Positions 7,812-17,226 of a stretch of 64,000 bases of DNA are shown here, one piece after another. This DNA is from Aquimarina rhabdastrellae (GTDB taxonomy: Bacteria; Bacteroidota; Bacteroidia; Flavobacteriales; Flavobacteriaceae). The stretch covers positions 205,272 through 269,271 of the forward strand of contig CANDNT010000004.1 of assembly GCA_947387485.1 (NCBI GenBank), written 5' to 3'. The notes below the pieces were generated by a model. That model ran no database searches and was not told where the DNA came from. It saw only the letters and a list, made by a program, of their open reading frames with translations. The position numbers were made by a program, and so were the translations under genes. Numbering within the stretch: position 1 is the first letter of the stretch; each line of letters opens with the position of its first letter.

Positions 7812-9176
7812 TTAAATGGTCATCGAAAACAGTTGTGTTTCCGGTTTATCTTTTTGTAATCTCAAGTCAAATGCCATGCAAATGTTTCTTACAAATGGAT
7901 GCCCTTTGGCTGTTACGCTAATTGTCTTATCTTCTATAGTAATTAACCCATCTGCTTCCATCTCTTTTAATCTTATCAAAGCATCTGGTAATTCATTAAA
8001 ATATAATTCTTTATCTTTCCACGAAGTTTTAAAGTGACACATCAAGTTTAAAATATGTCTACGTATAACTTCATCTTCTTCATTTAATATATGTCCTCTA
8101 TATACAGGAATTATATTGTTATTAATCAAGTGATAATACTCTTCTAATCCTTTAACATTTTGAGCAAAACCATACCAACTATCGCTTATAGAAGAAATTC
8201 CTAAACCTATCATCGCTTGTGTTTTTGTGGTTGTATATCCCATAAAATTGCGATGTAGTTCTTCATTTTCCATAGCTTTATACAAACTATCTGTACGCAA
8301 TGCAAAATGATCCATTCCTATTTCTTCATAGCCTATACTAGAGAGCATTTCTTTACCAGTTTCGTATTGTATACGCTTCTCTTCAGCAGATGGTAAATCT
8401 TCTTTTTTAAATCCTCGTTGTCCATTTCCTTTAATCCACGGAACATGAGCATAACTATAAAAAGCCAAACGATCTGGTAATAATTCTTTTGTTTTTTCTA
8501 TAGTCGTTTTTATATGGTCAAGAGTTTGAAACGGCAATCCAAAAATTATATCATGACCTACAGATGTATATCCTATTTCTCTAGCCCATTCTGTTACTTT
8601 TTTTACATTTTCAAAAGGTTGAATTCTATGTATAGCCTTTTGTACAACTGGATTGTAATCTTGAATCCCATAGCTCACTCTTCTAAAACCTAAATCATAT
8701 AAGGTTTGTAAGTGTTCCTTGGTCGTATTATTAGGATGTCCTTCAAAACTAAATTCATGATCTTCTGCAACTATCGCTCTACGCAAAATTCCTTTAATCA
8801 AAAACTCCAGATTCGCAGTCGAAAAAAAGGTAGGAGTTCCTCCACCTAAATGAATCTCTTTAATACGAGGACGTTCTTTAAATAATTCACAATATAGATT
8901 CCATTCTTTTAATACCGCTTTAATATAAGGTTGCTCTACTTCATGTCGTTTTGTAATGCGTTTATTACATCCACAAAACGTACACATACTCTCACAAAAT
9001 GGTAAATGTATATATAAACTAATACCGTCTTTATGATTACTTTCCTTTATACTACGCTGTAATGTTTCTTTCCATTTTTGCAATGAAAAAGAACTATTAT
9101 CCCAGTAAGGAACAGTAGGGTAACTAGTATATCTAGGACCTGCTATATTGTATTTTTGGATTAAATTCGTCTTCAT
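7812..9176 (-). CDS. hemN: Oxygen-independent coproporphyrinogen III oxidase (radical SAM)
   Basis: The enzyme decarboxylates coproporphyrinogen III to protoporphyrinogen IX without oxygen in haem synthesis. The 454-residue protein has the HemN start RYTSYPTVPYWD and the radical-SAM cluster motif CESMCTFCGC (CX3CX2C plus the extra Cys of true HemN). It also has the SAM-binding LGGGTPTF and the long HemN C-terminal domain. The ATG at 9176 was chosen because it gives MKTNLIQKYNIAGPRYTSYP, as in orthologues; 16 more in-frame codons upstream look spurious. Length is normal for HemN rather than for the shorter HemW/HemZ relatives. A CRP/FNR-like site lies 54 bp upstream of the start. Confidence 0.95.
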   Translation of the reverse strand: MKTNLIQKYNIAGPRYTSYPTVPYWDNSSFSLQKWKETLQRSIKESNHKDGISLYIHLPFCESMCTFCGCNKRITKRHEVEQPYIKAVLKEWNLYCELFKERPRIKEIHLGGGTPTFFSTANLEFLIKGILRRAIVAEDHEFSFEGHPNNTTKEHLQTLYDLGFRRVSYGIQDYNPVVQKAIHRIQPFENVKKVTEWAREIGYTSVGHDIIFGLPFQTLDHIKTTIEKTKELLPDRLAFYSYAHVPWIKGNGQRGFKKEDLPSAEEKRIQYETGKEMLSSIGYEEIGMDHFALRTDSLYKAMENEELHRNFMGYTTTKTQAMIGLGISSISDSWYGFAQNVKGLEEYYHLINNNIIPVYRGHILNEEDEVIRRHILNLMCHFKTSWKDKELYFNELPDALIRLKEMEADGLITIEDKTISVTAKGHPFVRNICMAFDLRLQKDKPETQLFSMTI

Positions 9177-9229
9177 CTTTTCTATTCTATTTCTTATACC
9201 AAAAGTACTTGCTATGCCTCTCAAGAACT

Positions 9230-9243
9230 ATGACATTTATCAG
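9230..9243 (-). promoter_or_regulatory. Candidate FNR/CRP-type operator upstream of hemN
   Basis: ATGACATTTATCAG fits the FNR/CRP frame TTGAT-N4-ATCAA at 7 of 10 half-site positions, 54 bp before the hemN start. It lies within a longer imperfect palindrome, AACTATGAC...ATCAGTT. Oxygen control of hemN by FNR-type proteins is common. No fnr gene is in the window. Confidence 0.45.
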
Positions 9244-9402
9244 TTTTAAAAATCTCCTTTTGGTTAAAAAACAGAGCACAAAACCCTATAAAACACACGT
9301 ATTCAAACAGTAAACTTGTACTTTTATATTAATTTCTATTAGATTTTTTTACATTTTGATAACCTCATCATTCAGTTTTTTTAACATTAAAACCTAACCG
9401 CT

Positions 9403-9415
9403 GTCATTTTTTGAC
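9403..9415. promoter_or_regulatory. Short palindrome in the hemN / 9480 divergent region
   Basis: GTCATTTTTTGAC is an inverted repeat (GTCA-N5-TGAC) 65 bp upstream of the rightward gene. It could be a second regulator site, but it is short enough to be chance. Confidence 0.25.
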
Positions 9416-9479
9416 GATCTCACTCTCCATATCTTCCCCGTTTATTTTAAACCTATTATAAGATTATACCTATTTACTA

Positions 9480-11279
9480 ATGAAAACACATACCTTTCAT
9501 ATCCCTGTAATGGGAATTGGATTTACTATTGATACCCCATTTAAGGTAGCTGCATTAGGTATCGATTCTGTCATATCCCTTGTGGATGATGTTTTAATCG
9601 AAAAGATCAGAAAAGTATATTGCGAAAAATTAGAAGTCCCTTATCAAGAGATTACAGATAATATTGAAGATTTTAGAGCAAAACGTATTACTTCTTATCT
9701 TAATTTAATGCACGACACTGTTCAACAAAAATTTGAAACACTCAAAACGAGTTGGACAGAAACTAACGAAGAACTTAAAAACTATTTTAATCTTCTACCA
9801 GACACGTCTTCGCTAAAAAAAGAGTTTAGACGTTTAACTGCTAACACCTTTGATACTGCTGAAATTACCAATTGGCTTAAAGAAAATTTAGCTATAGGAA
9901 ATATTGATGTAAATATCATGACCAAGGTAGACAAAGAGAATTATCAAAAAAAAGAAAAGCTACCTAGCATCTACAATGATGCTCATGCTGCTTTAAGAGG
10001 TTTTGCTCAAAGCGATCTTTCTTCTTCTCTTATTCTATCTGCAGGAATGAATCCTAGATTGTATAGTTATATTGAAGCTTTTGATGATTTTTATCCAGAT
10101 GAAACTGGTTTTATTAAAAAGAAAATAGTTTTGAAAGTAAGCGATTACCGATCTGCTTTAATTCAAGGGAAATTCTTAGCCAAAAAAGGAATTTGGGTTT
10201 CTGAGTACCGCATAGAATCAGGTCTTAATTGTGGTGGACATGCCTTTGCTACCGACGGTTATTTACTGGGGCCTATTCTAGCTCAGTTTAGAGATCAAAA
10301 ACAGGAATTAGTAGATACCATTTATCCTATTATATGCAATGCTTTACAGCAAAAAGAACGCACCGTACCAAAAGAGAAGTTAGCTATTAAAATTTCTGCT
10401 CAAGGTGGTGTAGGTACTGCCGAAGAACATCAGTTTTTACAACAACATTATAAAGTAAATTCTGTAGGTTGGGGTTCTCCGTTTTTATTAGTTCCTGAGA
10501 CAACTTCTGTAGATAATAAAACCTTAACTCAACTTGTAAAAGCTAAAGAAGAAGATTTATACCTGAGTGATATTTCTCCATTAGGAGTGCCTTTTAATAG
10601 CTTAAAAGGAAATACAAAAGATATTGAAAAAATTACTCGTATTGCAAAAGGTAAACCTGGTAGTCCTTGTCCTAAGAAATACGTAGCACTCAATAAAGAA
10701 TTCAATGACAGAGGTCTTTGCACTGCTTCAAGACAATACCAACATCAAAAAATAAAAGAGTTAGATGCTCAAGAGTTATCACAAGAGGCTTATCAAGAAG
10801 CTTATGCTAAAATTGTAGAGAAATCATGTACTTGTGTAGGACTTGGTACATCTGCCTTATTAGCTCATAATCAAGATACAAAAGTCGAAGGCGAAGGTGT
10901 TTCAATTTGTCCTGGTCCTAACCTTGCTTATTTTTCCAAAATAATGAGTTTACAACATATCGTAGATCATATCTATGGACGTAATCAAATGATCACTAGA
11001 CAAGATCGCCCCAATATGTTTATCAAAGAATTAGATATTTATGTTAACTATCTACAAGATCGTTATGATGATTTTCAAAAACATGCACGTATTAAGCAAC
11101 AAAAACAATTACTAAATTTTTCAAAGAATTTAAATGAAGGTATCTCGTATTACAAATCCTTATTTGGAACAGTAAAAGGGTATTTTGAAAAGCAATCTAA
11201 AACAGTTTTGTCTCAACTAGAATCTTATACAATAAAAGTCAACGACTTACAAAAAAACATTGAAGCGTATATAGAATAG
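9480..11279 (+). CDS. Large uncharacterised protein, possible FMN TIM-barrel with conserved Cys set
   Basis: No family is named with confidence. The 599-residue protein has no signal peptide. Its start (IPVMGIGFTIDTPFKVAALGI), a GLNCGGHAFATDG segment near 249-260 and ISAQGGVGTAEEH...SVGWGSPFLLVPE near 305-340 resemble strand-loop elements of nitronate monooxygenase or glutamate-synthase-like FMN TIM barrels. A large insertion (about 45-185) is helical. After residue 390 come cysteines in CPKK (397), RGLC (414), CTC (450, 452) and ICPGPN (477), which could bind an Fe-S cluster or zinc. The C-terminal 90 residues are coiled-coil-like. It is divergent from hemN, so an anaerobic or redox role is plausible. 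Enzyme class is inference. Confidence 0.6.
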   Translation: MKTHTFHIPVMGIGFTIDTPFKVAALGIDSVISLVDDVLIEKIRKVYCEKLEVPYQEITDNIEDFRAKRITSYLNLMHDTVQQKFETLKTSWTETNEELKNYFNLLPDTSSLKKEFRRLTANTFDTAEITNWLKENLAIGNIDVNIMTKVDKENYQKKEKLPSIYNDAHAALRGFAQSDLSSSLILSAGMNPRLYSYIEAFDDFYPDETGFIKKKIVLKVSDYRSALIQGKFLAKKGIWVSEYRIESGLNCGGHAFATDGYLLGPILAQFRDQKQELVDTIYPIICNALQQKERTVPKEKLAIKISAQGGVGTAEEHQFLQQHYKVNSVGWGSPFLLVPETTSVDNKTLTQLVKAKEEDLYLSDISPLGVPFNSLKGNTKDIEKITRIAKGKPGSPCPKKYVALNKEFNDRGLCTASRQYQHQKIKELDAQELSQEAYQEAYAKIVEKSCTCVGLGTSALLAHNQDTKVEGEGVSICPGPNLAYFSKIMSLQHIVDHIYGRNQMITRQDRPNMFIKELDIYVNYLQDRYDDFQKHARIKQQKQLLNFSKNLNEGISYYKSLFGTVKGYFEKQSKTVLSQLESYTIKVNDLQKNIEAYIE

Positions 11280-11336
11280 TGATTTGTTAAATTCTTTTTG
11301 TAAATTTAATAGATAAACCTAAACCATCCATATTCT

Positions 11337-11714
11337 ATGACGCTAAAACAAATTGCATTACAGTATATTTCTGCCTTAGAAAAGGGAGATGTTGATCTTA
11401 TCATATCGCTTTTCAGCGAAAATGGGATTGTTGAGTCTCCTTTGTATGGTACGAACAAAGCTTCTGTTTTTTATACTACTTTAAGTGAAGATACTACTGC
11501 ATCTGAACTAAAAGTAAAAGGTATGTTTGAAGAACAAGAATCTTTAAGGTTAGCCTTATTTTTTGAGTATACATGGACTTTAAAAAATGGTAAAATTGTC
11601 ACTTTTGATGTAGTGGATATTTTAACTGTTGATGAGCACCATAAAATCAATTCATTACAGATTATTTATGATACTGTAAATACTCGAACTTTATTTAAAG
11701 AAATACATAATTAA
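11337..11714 (+). CDS. NTF2/SnoaL-like fold protein
   Basis: The 125-residue protein shows the pattern of a SnoaL/NTF2-like cone fold: an N-terminal helix (IALQYISALEKGDVDLIISLFSEN), then the loop VESPLYG, then alternating beta strands ending in FDVVDILTVDEHHKINSLQIIYD. Such proteins are small ligand-binding or isomerase/hydrolase domains and the fold does not define a reaction. It follows the large unknown gene by 57 bp in the same direction and may share its mRNA. Confidence 0.75.
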   Translation: MTLKQIALQYISALEKGDVDLIISLFSENGIVESPLYGTNKASVFYTTLSEDTTASELKVKGMFEEQESLRLALFFEYTWTLKNGKIVTFDVVDILTVDEHHKINSLQIIYDTVNTRTLFKEIHN

Positions 11715-11720
11715 ATAAAA

Positions 11721-11754
11721 ACACCTCTAAAGAATATATTTAGAGGTGTTTTAT
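11721..11754. terminator. Bidirectional terminator between NTF2-like and TlpA-like genes
   Basis: A perfect 11-bp stem (ACACCTCTAAA with TTTAGAGGTGT) has a 7-nt loop, with A and T runs on either side. It serves both converging genes. Confidence 0.8.
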
Positions 11755-11773
11755 AAATTCTATTTTCTATTCT

Positions 11774-13135
11774 TTATATAGCTAAAGTTCCTAATAAAGT
11801 TTTTAATGCTGGAGAAGATGGTCTAGGCGCATCAGAATTTACAATATTTCCTTCTGGGTCAATCAAGATAAATCTAGGTATACCATTGATTGCATATTCT
11901 TCTACAAAAGAAGATCTGAAAGATTTATCTGCAAACAATTGAACTCCTGACAATTCTTTTTTCTCTACCATATTTTTCCAAGTATCATGAGCTTTATCTC
12001 TATCTACAGAAATACTTACAAATTCGATATTTTTATTATGATATTCTTTTTCTATAGCTTTTAAAGATGGTATTTCTTTAATACAAGGTTGACACCAAGT
12101 AGCCCAAACATCGATATATACATATTTTCCTTTAAAATCTGCCAAAGAACTCGTTCCTCCTTTATAATTTTCATAATCAACAAAATCAGGTGAAGATTTA
12201 CCTTTTCCTAACTTTTTCATTTTTTCATAATTGGCTTTAACTTCATTTTTAAAAGCATCGTCTGTGCTCATTGTCATAATTCCGTTAAAAACGTCATCAA
12301 GATCTGGTGTATTAGCGTTAATCTGGAAAGTCAAACTCTTTACTAATTCATCTTTAACCGCTTGACTTTTGCTATTTTTTGCTACTGCTATTATATGTCC
12401 TGCAAAACTTTTTGTAGTATCTTTTTTAATTAATTCAGACGCTTTATCATAAGCAGATGAAAGTACTAATGACTTATATGCATCATACACTAGAAAATCA
12501 GCTTCATTATCATAATCAATCCCTTCAAGGTCTTTTAAAAACCCTTCTGGTAATTCAATAGGTGTTGTAAGTTTATTAGCATACATATGTCTATCCATAT
12601 AGCCGTTAAGTGAACTATAATAGGTATATTCATTTTGTTTCTTTGCAAAAGCAACAAAGTTAGCATCCTTGATTTGCGCTAAATTCTGATCAGCTTGTGC
12701 TCTAAAAGCCTTAGCTTTTTCTAAAAAAGCCGTAGGTTCTAATTTATAATGCTCTCTGAATGATTCATTCTCCAAGAACCATTTTGCTAAATAATTATTC
12801 TTTTCTGCACCTTTTCCTGTATAAGCAATAGTTTCATCAAATTCTTTTGTATCAATAGTCAAATTGATATTATCTCCATTTTTAATATAAAATGATGATC
12901 TTTCTGGAGCAATAGCATAAGAAAACTGACCTTCTTTTGGTATTCTTAAGGTATCACTAAAAGTACCATCTTCTTTAACTTTAATCTCTTTTTTAAAATC
13001 TGTTCCAGATACAACTACTTTATCATTGTTCTTATTTGTTATTTTACCTGAAAACAAGACATAATCTACAGGTTTTTCTTCTTTACTACACGCAACTAGT
13101 GTTAGTAAGCTTAAGGCTAAAACAATTCGTTTCAT
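11774..13135 (-). CDS. TlpA-like thioredoxin-family lipoprotein
   Basis: A 453-residue lipoprotein with lipobox LTLVACSK (Cys16), so it sits in the periplasm on a membrane. The N-terminal part (about 25-115) looks like the DUF4369 beta domain common in Bacteroidota TlpA proteins (FSGKITNKNNDKVVVSG). A helical middle region follows, then a C-terminal thioredoxin domain from about residue 315 with the active-site motif WATWCQPC and the cis-Pro context GIPRFILIDPEG. It probably reduces or shuffles periplasmic disulfides. The gene is single, so its client is not evident. Confidence 0.9.
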   Translation of the reverse strand: MKRIVLALSLLTLVACSKEEKPVDYVLFSGKITNKNNDKVVVSGTDFKKEIKVKEDGTFSDTLRIPKEGQFSYAIAPERSSFYIKNGDNINLTIDTKEFDETIAYTGKGAEKNNYLAKWFLENESFREHYKLEPTAFLEKAKAFRAQADQNLAQIKDANFVAFAKKQNEYTYYSSLNGYMDRHMYANKLTTPIELPEGFLKDLEGIDYDNEADFLVYDAYKSLVLSSAYDKASELIKKDTTKSFAGHIIAVAKNSKSQAVKDELVKSLTFQINANTPDLDDVFNGIMTMSTDDAFKNEVKANYEKMKKLGKGKSSPDFVDYENYKGGTSSLADFKGKYVYIDVWATWCQPCIKEIPSLKAIEKEYHNKNIEFVSISVDRDKAHDTWKNMVEKKELSGVQLFADKSFRSSFVEEYAINGIPRFILIDPEGNIVNSDAPRPSSPALKTLLGTLAI

Positions 13136-13589
13136 TTGGGTTTGAATTATGATTTAATACATTCTATTAGTTGATTTATAGCAATTCATTTTTATAAAAA
13201 ATTCTATTACTATTACTTCAAAGATCGTAGTTTACATTAAAACCACAAAAGTTTATGGGTAATCACTCAAAACTTAATCTTTTAAATTTTTTTTATACGT
13301 TTTTTTTATAGATTTGTCCATGGAAACAAATCATCAATCAATATTAAATTAATGGAAAACAAAAATTAAAAGCCCTCAAAAAGAAAATCCCTCTATCCCC
13401 CCTACTTCACTTAACGAAATAATGATTTAAATAATTTGTACGATTTACCATACATATTGTACTGATATGCTATGTTTTTTGTTAAGGGAAATTATATCAA
13501 TTCAATAGATTTATGAATGCCCTCTGTAATCTATATATGATATAATATACCTATGCCCTTTTATGTATTGAATACTAAAATGTATTATT
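13136..13589. other. AT-rich noncoding region before the T9SS operon
   Basis: There is no credible gene in this 454-bp gap between divergent genes. A TAGATTTG at 13309-13316 matches the -7 consensus TAnnTTTG on the plus strand and may start a long leader for the operon at 13590. No -33 element or palindrome stands out. Confidence 0.4.
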
Positions 13590-16289
13590 GTGAAAAAAAA
13601 ATTACTATTACTCCCACTCTTATTGTGTCTAGTCATTTACGGCAGCTATGCACAATGTAACGAACGCCGTACTGTACCTATCTGTGATATAACTACTATT
13701 GACTCTGATGGTGATATGACTCCTGACGGAAACATAAACCTTTATGATTTAACTGGTACAACAAATACAGATGGTACATGGTCTACTACACATCCTAATG
13801 CTATTATTCTTGATACAACTACTGGTAATGTTTCTACATGGGATATTGATGAATCTTCACGATTTGAAGAATCTTATGTATTTCATCTTAATAGTTCAAT
13901 ATGTGGAGATACCCCTAGAATGATAGTTCATTTAGTTATAGGTGGTTATTCTGGTCTAGCAATACCTCCTGATGCAGACGGTATTAATTTTTATATCTGT
14001 AGTACAGATAACTTAGATTTAAGCACTGTATTAGTATCAAACGACACAACTCCAGTAGCACATCACAATGGACAATGGAGCTTTTCTCCTACCAGTCCTA
14101 GTGTAGCTGGTACAATTGCTGGTGGCTTTTTTAATGCAGATGTACCTTATCAACCTGGATTACCTAGAGTAGATCAAAACATTTTTGATTTGATCTATAC
14201 TGTAGGCGCTGCAGCGCCTTGTACAAGTGTTTCTCAAACAAGAGTTAGAATTGCTGTAGTAAGACAAGTTGATGCCGGAGATGCAGCAACAATAGAAATC
14301 TGTGAAAGTGATATTCTAGCAGGTCTATATGATGATCCTATAGATGTTACAGATGATATCTATCTTACAGGTGAAGATATCGAAGGATATTGGGTTGGAA
14401 ATCCTAATCCTACAATTAATATACGTGATGAATATCTTAATATCACTAATAATGGTGCTAATCCTAGATTTGGATGTCATACTTTCAATTTTTCATATAC
14501 TGTAGAAAAACGTTCTGTAGTTTGTGAAGATGATACTAGCATTGTAGAATTCAATATTTATGAATCTTTACGTGAGTTTAGACAAAAAGGACCTACAGTT
14601 TTATTTAATGAGTTTTGCTCATCTGATGTTCCTAGAACCATAGATCTTTTTGATTTTATTGCTTTTCAAGATGGCTTCGTCTATGATCATAATGCTTATA
14701 CTAATTGGGAACTAATGTCTGGACCTAGTAATTTAGGCTTAACAAGTAAATCCGCCTTAAGGTTAGATTCTTGTCAAAGAGACCCTAACGATTTGTATTC
14801 TTCTAGAGGTACTATAAGTTTATTAGATGCAGCACCAGGAGAATATCGTTTTGTTTACACTGTTTGTCCAGAAATAAACGGTTGCCCCATGACTTCATGT
14901 CCGCAAGAATCTGCAGAAATAGTTATCATTATTCATCCCAAAGCTTATGCTGGAGAAGATACTCAAGATATAAATCTTTGTGATATTGACGGCAGTGTTG
15001 ATTTATTTGACATTTTAATAAATAATACTGTTGATGCTATCGATACTTCTGGTATTTGGAGCGATACAAATACTGGAGCTACTATTACAAATCCTTTTGT
15101 TTTTCCTACTCCTATTGCATCTCAAGAATCTTTTGATTTTACGTATACTTTAACTACAGATAAAGGTTGTACCGATAATGCACAATTAAAGTTTACTATA
15201 TATAAAAACTCTGATGCTGGCGAAAGCAATACTGCAGAACTATGTTCTAATGATTTATCATTAGTATTATTTGATCAATTAGGAGGCTCTCCAGATACTA
15301 CTGGATCATGGGCTGGGCCTTTTGGTTATGCGTCTACAGATCATCTAGGTACTTTTATTGCAGGAAATCCTGATTTACCAGTTTTAAACTCTGGTGTATA
15401 TACTTACAAAGTACTTGCTAGCGATGGATGTAGTGAAGAAAGTCTGGCCACAGTAACAGTCAATGTTGTTCAACCTCAACAAATAGGAGATGATGTTAAT
15501 GCCACATTCTGTAAATTAGATGGACGTGTAAATTTATTTTCACTTTTAGATAGTGACACTGCTCGTACTGGTCGATTTGAAGATACAGATAATACTGGTG
15601 CTCTTGCTCCAGATGGATTATTATCTTTTGATAGTTTATCGAATGACATTTATACTTTTAGATATATCTTAACTAATAGTTTACCTTGTGATGAATCTTC
15701 ATTAGATATTAACATTCAAATCATAGACTTACCTATTCCTCAAGTTACAGATCAACAATTTTGCATACTTGATGCTGCAAAATTAGATGATATCATTGTA
15801 GATGTTTTAAATTATAATTGGTATGAAACCCTAGAAAGTGAAACACCTATTATAGATAATCCTATTTTATTAGATAATCAAACATTTTATATCGCTCAAT
15901 TTGATGCCAATGGTTGCGAATCTGAACGTAAAGCTGTTCAAATTGATATTTTAAATCTAGGAGAAAGAGCCATAGATGGTACCTTATGTATCTTAGAATT
16001 TCAAGATGGTATTTCTTCTAATAATGATTTTATAAATGATACATTTGATTTAGAAAAAGAAGGACTCTACAATATTCCTGAAGCATTCCCTGATTTTGAA
16101 TTACAAATTTTTAATCGTTATGGGACATTAGTTTATGAAGGAAATAGAAATACTCAAGAATTTCATGGAGAAAGTAATGTCTCTGTGCGATTAGGAGATG
16201 ATCTTCCATCTGGAACGTATTTCTATGTCTTTACACCTAATTTCAATAATAATTTACCTATTCAAGGAAGTTTCTATTTAAGCAGATAA
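13590..16289 (+). CDS. Large secreted protein with T9SS type B (gliding-associated) C-terminal sorting domain
   Basis: The 899-residue surface protein starts at a GTG, which gives a clear signal peptide (KKKLLLLPLLLCLVIYGSYA). The body is a series of Ig-like or SprB-like beta segments of 80-100 residues, with repeated elements such as ADAGESNTAELC-type blocks (DAGDAATIEICES, YAGEDTQDINLCD, SDAGESNTAELCS). The last about 90 residues (FPDFELQIFNRYGTLVYEG...GTYFYVFTP...GSFYLSR) form the CHU_C / type B sorting domain that directs export by T9SS. It heads an operon with a PorP/SprF protein 4 bp downstream, the usual partner for type B cargo. It may serve as an adhesin; its ligand is unknown. Confidence 0.9.
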   Translation: MKKKLLLLPLLLCLVIYGSYAQCNERRTVPICDITTIDSDGDMTPDGNINLYDLTGTTNTDGTWSTTHPNAIILDTTTGNVSTWDIDESSRFEESYVFHLNSSICGDTPRMIVHLVIGGYSGLAIPPDADGINFYICSTDNLDLSTVLVSNDTTPVAHHNGQWSFSPTSPSVAGTIAGGFFNADVPYQPGLPRVDQNIFDLIYTVGAAAPCTSVSQTRVRIAVVRQVDAGDAATIEICESDILAGLYDDPIDVTDDIYLTGEDIEGYWVGNPNPTINIRDEYLNITNNGANPRFGCHTFNFSYTVEKRSVVCEDDTSIVEFNIYESLREFRQKGPTVLFNEFCSSDVPRTIDLFDFIAFQDGFVYDHNAYTNWELMSGPSNLGLTSKSALRLDSCQRDPNDLYSSRGTISLLDAAPGEYRFVYTVCPEINGCPMTSCPQESAEIVIIIHPKAYAGEDTQDINLCDIDGSVDLFDILINNTVDAIDTSGIWSDTNTGATITNPFVFPTPIASQESFDFTYTLTTDKGCTDNAQLKFTIYKNSDAGESNTAELCSNDLSLVLFDQLGGSPDTTGSWAGPFGYASTDHLGTFIAGNPDLPVLNSGVYTYKVLASDGCSEESLATVTVNVVQPQQIGDDVNATFCKLDGRVNLFSLLDSDTARTGRFEDTDNTGALAPDGLLSFDSLSNDIYTFRYILTNSLPCDESSLDINIQIIDLPIPQVTDQQFCILDAAKLDDIIVDVLNYNWYETLESETPIIDNPILLDNQTFYIAQFDANGCESERKAVQIDILNLGERAIDGTLCILEFQDGISSNNDFINDTFDLEKEGLYNIPEAFPDFELQIFNRYGTLVYEGNRNTQEFHGESNVSVRLGDDLPSGTYFYVFTPNFNNNLPIQGSFYLSR

Positions 16290-16293
16290 TCAC

Positions 16294-17208
16294 ATGATAT
16301 CAAAATATATAACGCTATTGGCTATAGTATTTGTTACTTTGACCCAAGCACAACAACAGCCTCAATATTCTCAATATATGTACAATATGAGTGTAGTAAA
16401 TCCTGCCTATGTAAATGCTGATGGTATGGTTTCTACCGGAATATTATATCGAAAACAATGGACTGCTATCGAAGGTGCCCCTCAAACAGCTAATGTTTTT
16501 GGGACTATACCTTTAAGTTCAAAGATCCAATTAAGTGTAAACTATACTAATGACCGCATTGGTGATGCTATCAAGGTTAACAATCACTATGCAAATATCG
16601 ATTTTGCTTATATCACACGTATTACTGAAGGTCTTAAATTATCTTATGGATTAAAAGCCGGTATTACCAATTTTGGGATTGATCCTAATGGTTCTAATGT
16701 AAGTGATGATCCTGTTTTTGCAAATCAAAGCTCTACAACACAACTTAATATAGGTGCTGGAATCTATTTATATTCACATAATTTTTACTTTGGGTTATCT
16801 GCTCCTAACTTACTTCCTTATGATGTAGATACCAATGATCAAAGAGTATTTGAATCTGAGACACATCTTTATGCAACAACTGGTTATGTTTTTAATGTCA
16901 TTGATGAGATTAAATTAAAACCATCTGTGGTAGCCAAACAAGTACTAGATGCTCCTCTTACATTTGATGCTTCTCTTAATGCCTTATTCTATGATAAATT
17001 CGAACTAGGAGCTTCTTACCGTCTTGATACTGGTTTTGTAGCTCTAGCTAGTATTAATATCACTAAAAATCTAAGATTTGGATATGCTTATGATTTTAGT
17101 ACAAATGATTTAAGTAGTTATAATGACGGTAGTCATGAGTTTATTTTATTGTATAAGTTTGACTTACTTAATTTTAGTAAATCTTATACTTCACCTAGAT
17201 TTTTCTAA
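16294..17208 (+). CDS. PorP/SprF family T9SS membrane protein
   Basis: A 304-residue outer-membrane beta-barrel protein with signal peptide (ISKYITLLAIVFVTLTQA) and the family opening QQPQYSQYMYNMSVVNPAY...GILYRKQWTAIEGAPQT. SprF-type proteins are needed to secrete or anchor the type B cargo encoded next to them. It lies 4 bp after the cargo gene and 18 bp before the OmpA-family gene, so all three form one transcript. The protein ends FSKSYTSPRFF, with an aromatic terminus as expected for barrels. Confidence 0.95.
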   Translation: MISKYITLLAIVFVTLTQAQQQPQYSQYMYNMSVVNPAYVNADGMVSTGILYRKQWTAIEGAPQTANVFGTIPLSSKIQLSVNYTNDRIGDAIKVNNHYANIDFAYITRITEGLKLSYGLKAGITNFGIDPNGSNVSDDPVFANQSSTTQLNIGAGIYLYSHNFYFGLSAPNLLPYDVDTNDQRVFESETHLYATTGYVFNVIDEIKLKPSVVAKQVLDAPLTFDASLNALFYDKFELGASYRLDTGFVALASINITKNLRFGYAYDFSTNDLSSYNDGSHEFILLYKFDLLNFSKSYTSPRFF

Positions 17209-17226
17209 TCACTTAACATCACTTTT

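Noticed and set aside
9177..9224. 16-codon upstream extension of hemN
   Set aside because: The family start motif follows directly after the ATG at 9176, and the extension has no similarity and lies next to the FNR-like site.
13590..16289. CRISPR or DNA-level tandem repeat inside the T9SS cargo gene
   Set aside because: The repeats are only seen in protein sequence (diverged Ig-like units), with no spaced identical DNA units. No CRISPR array was found anywhere in the window.
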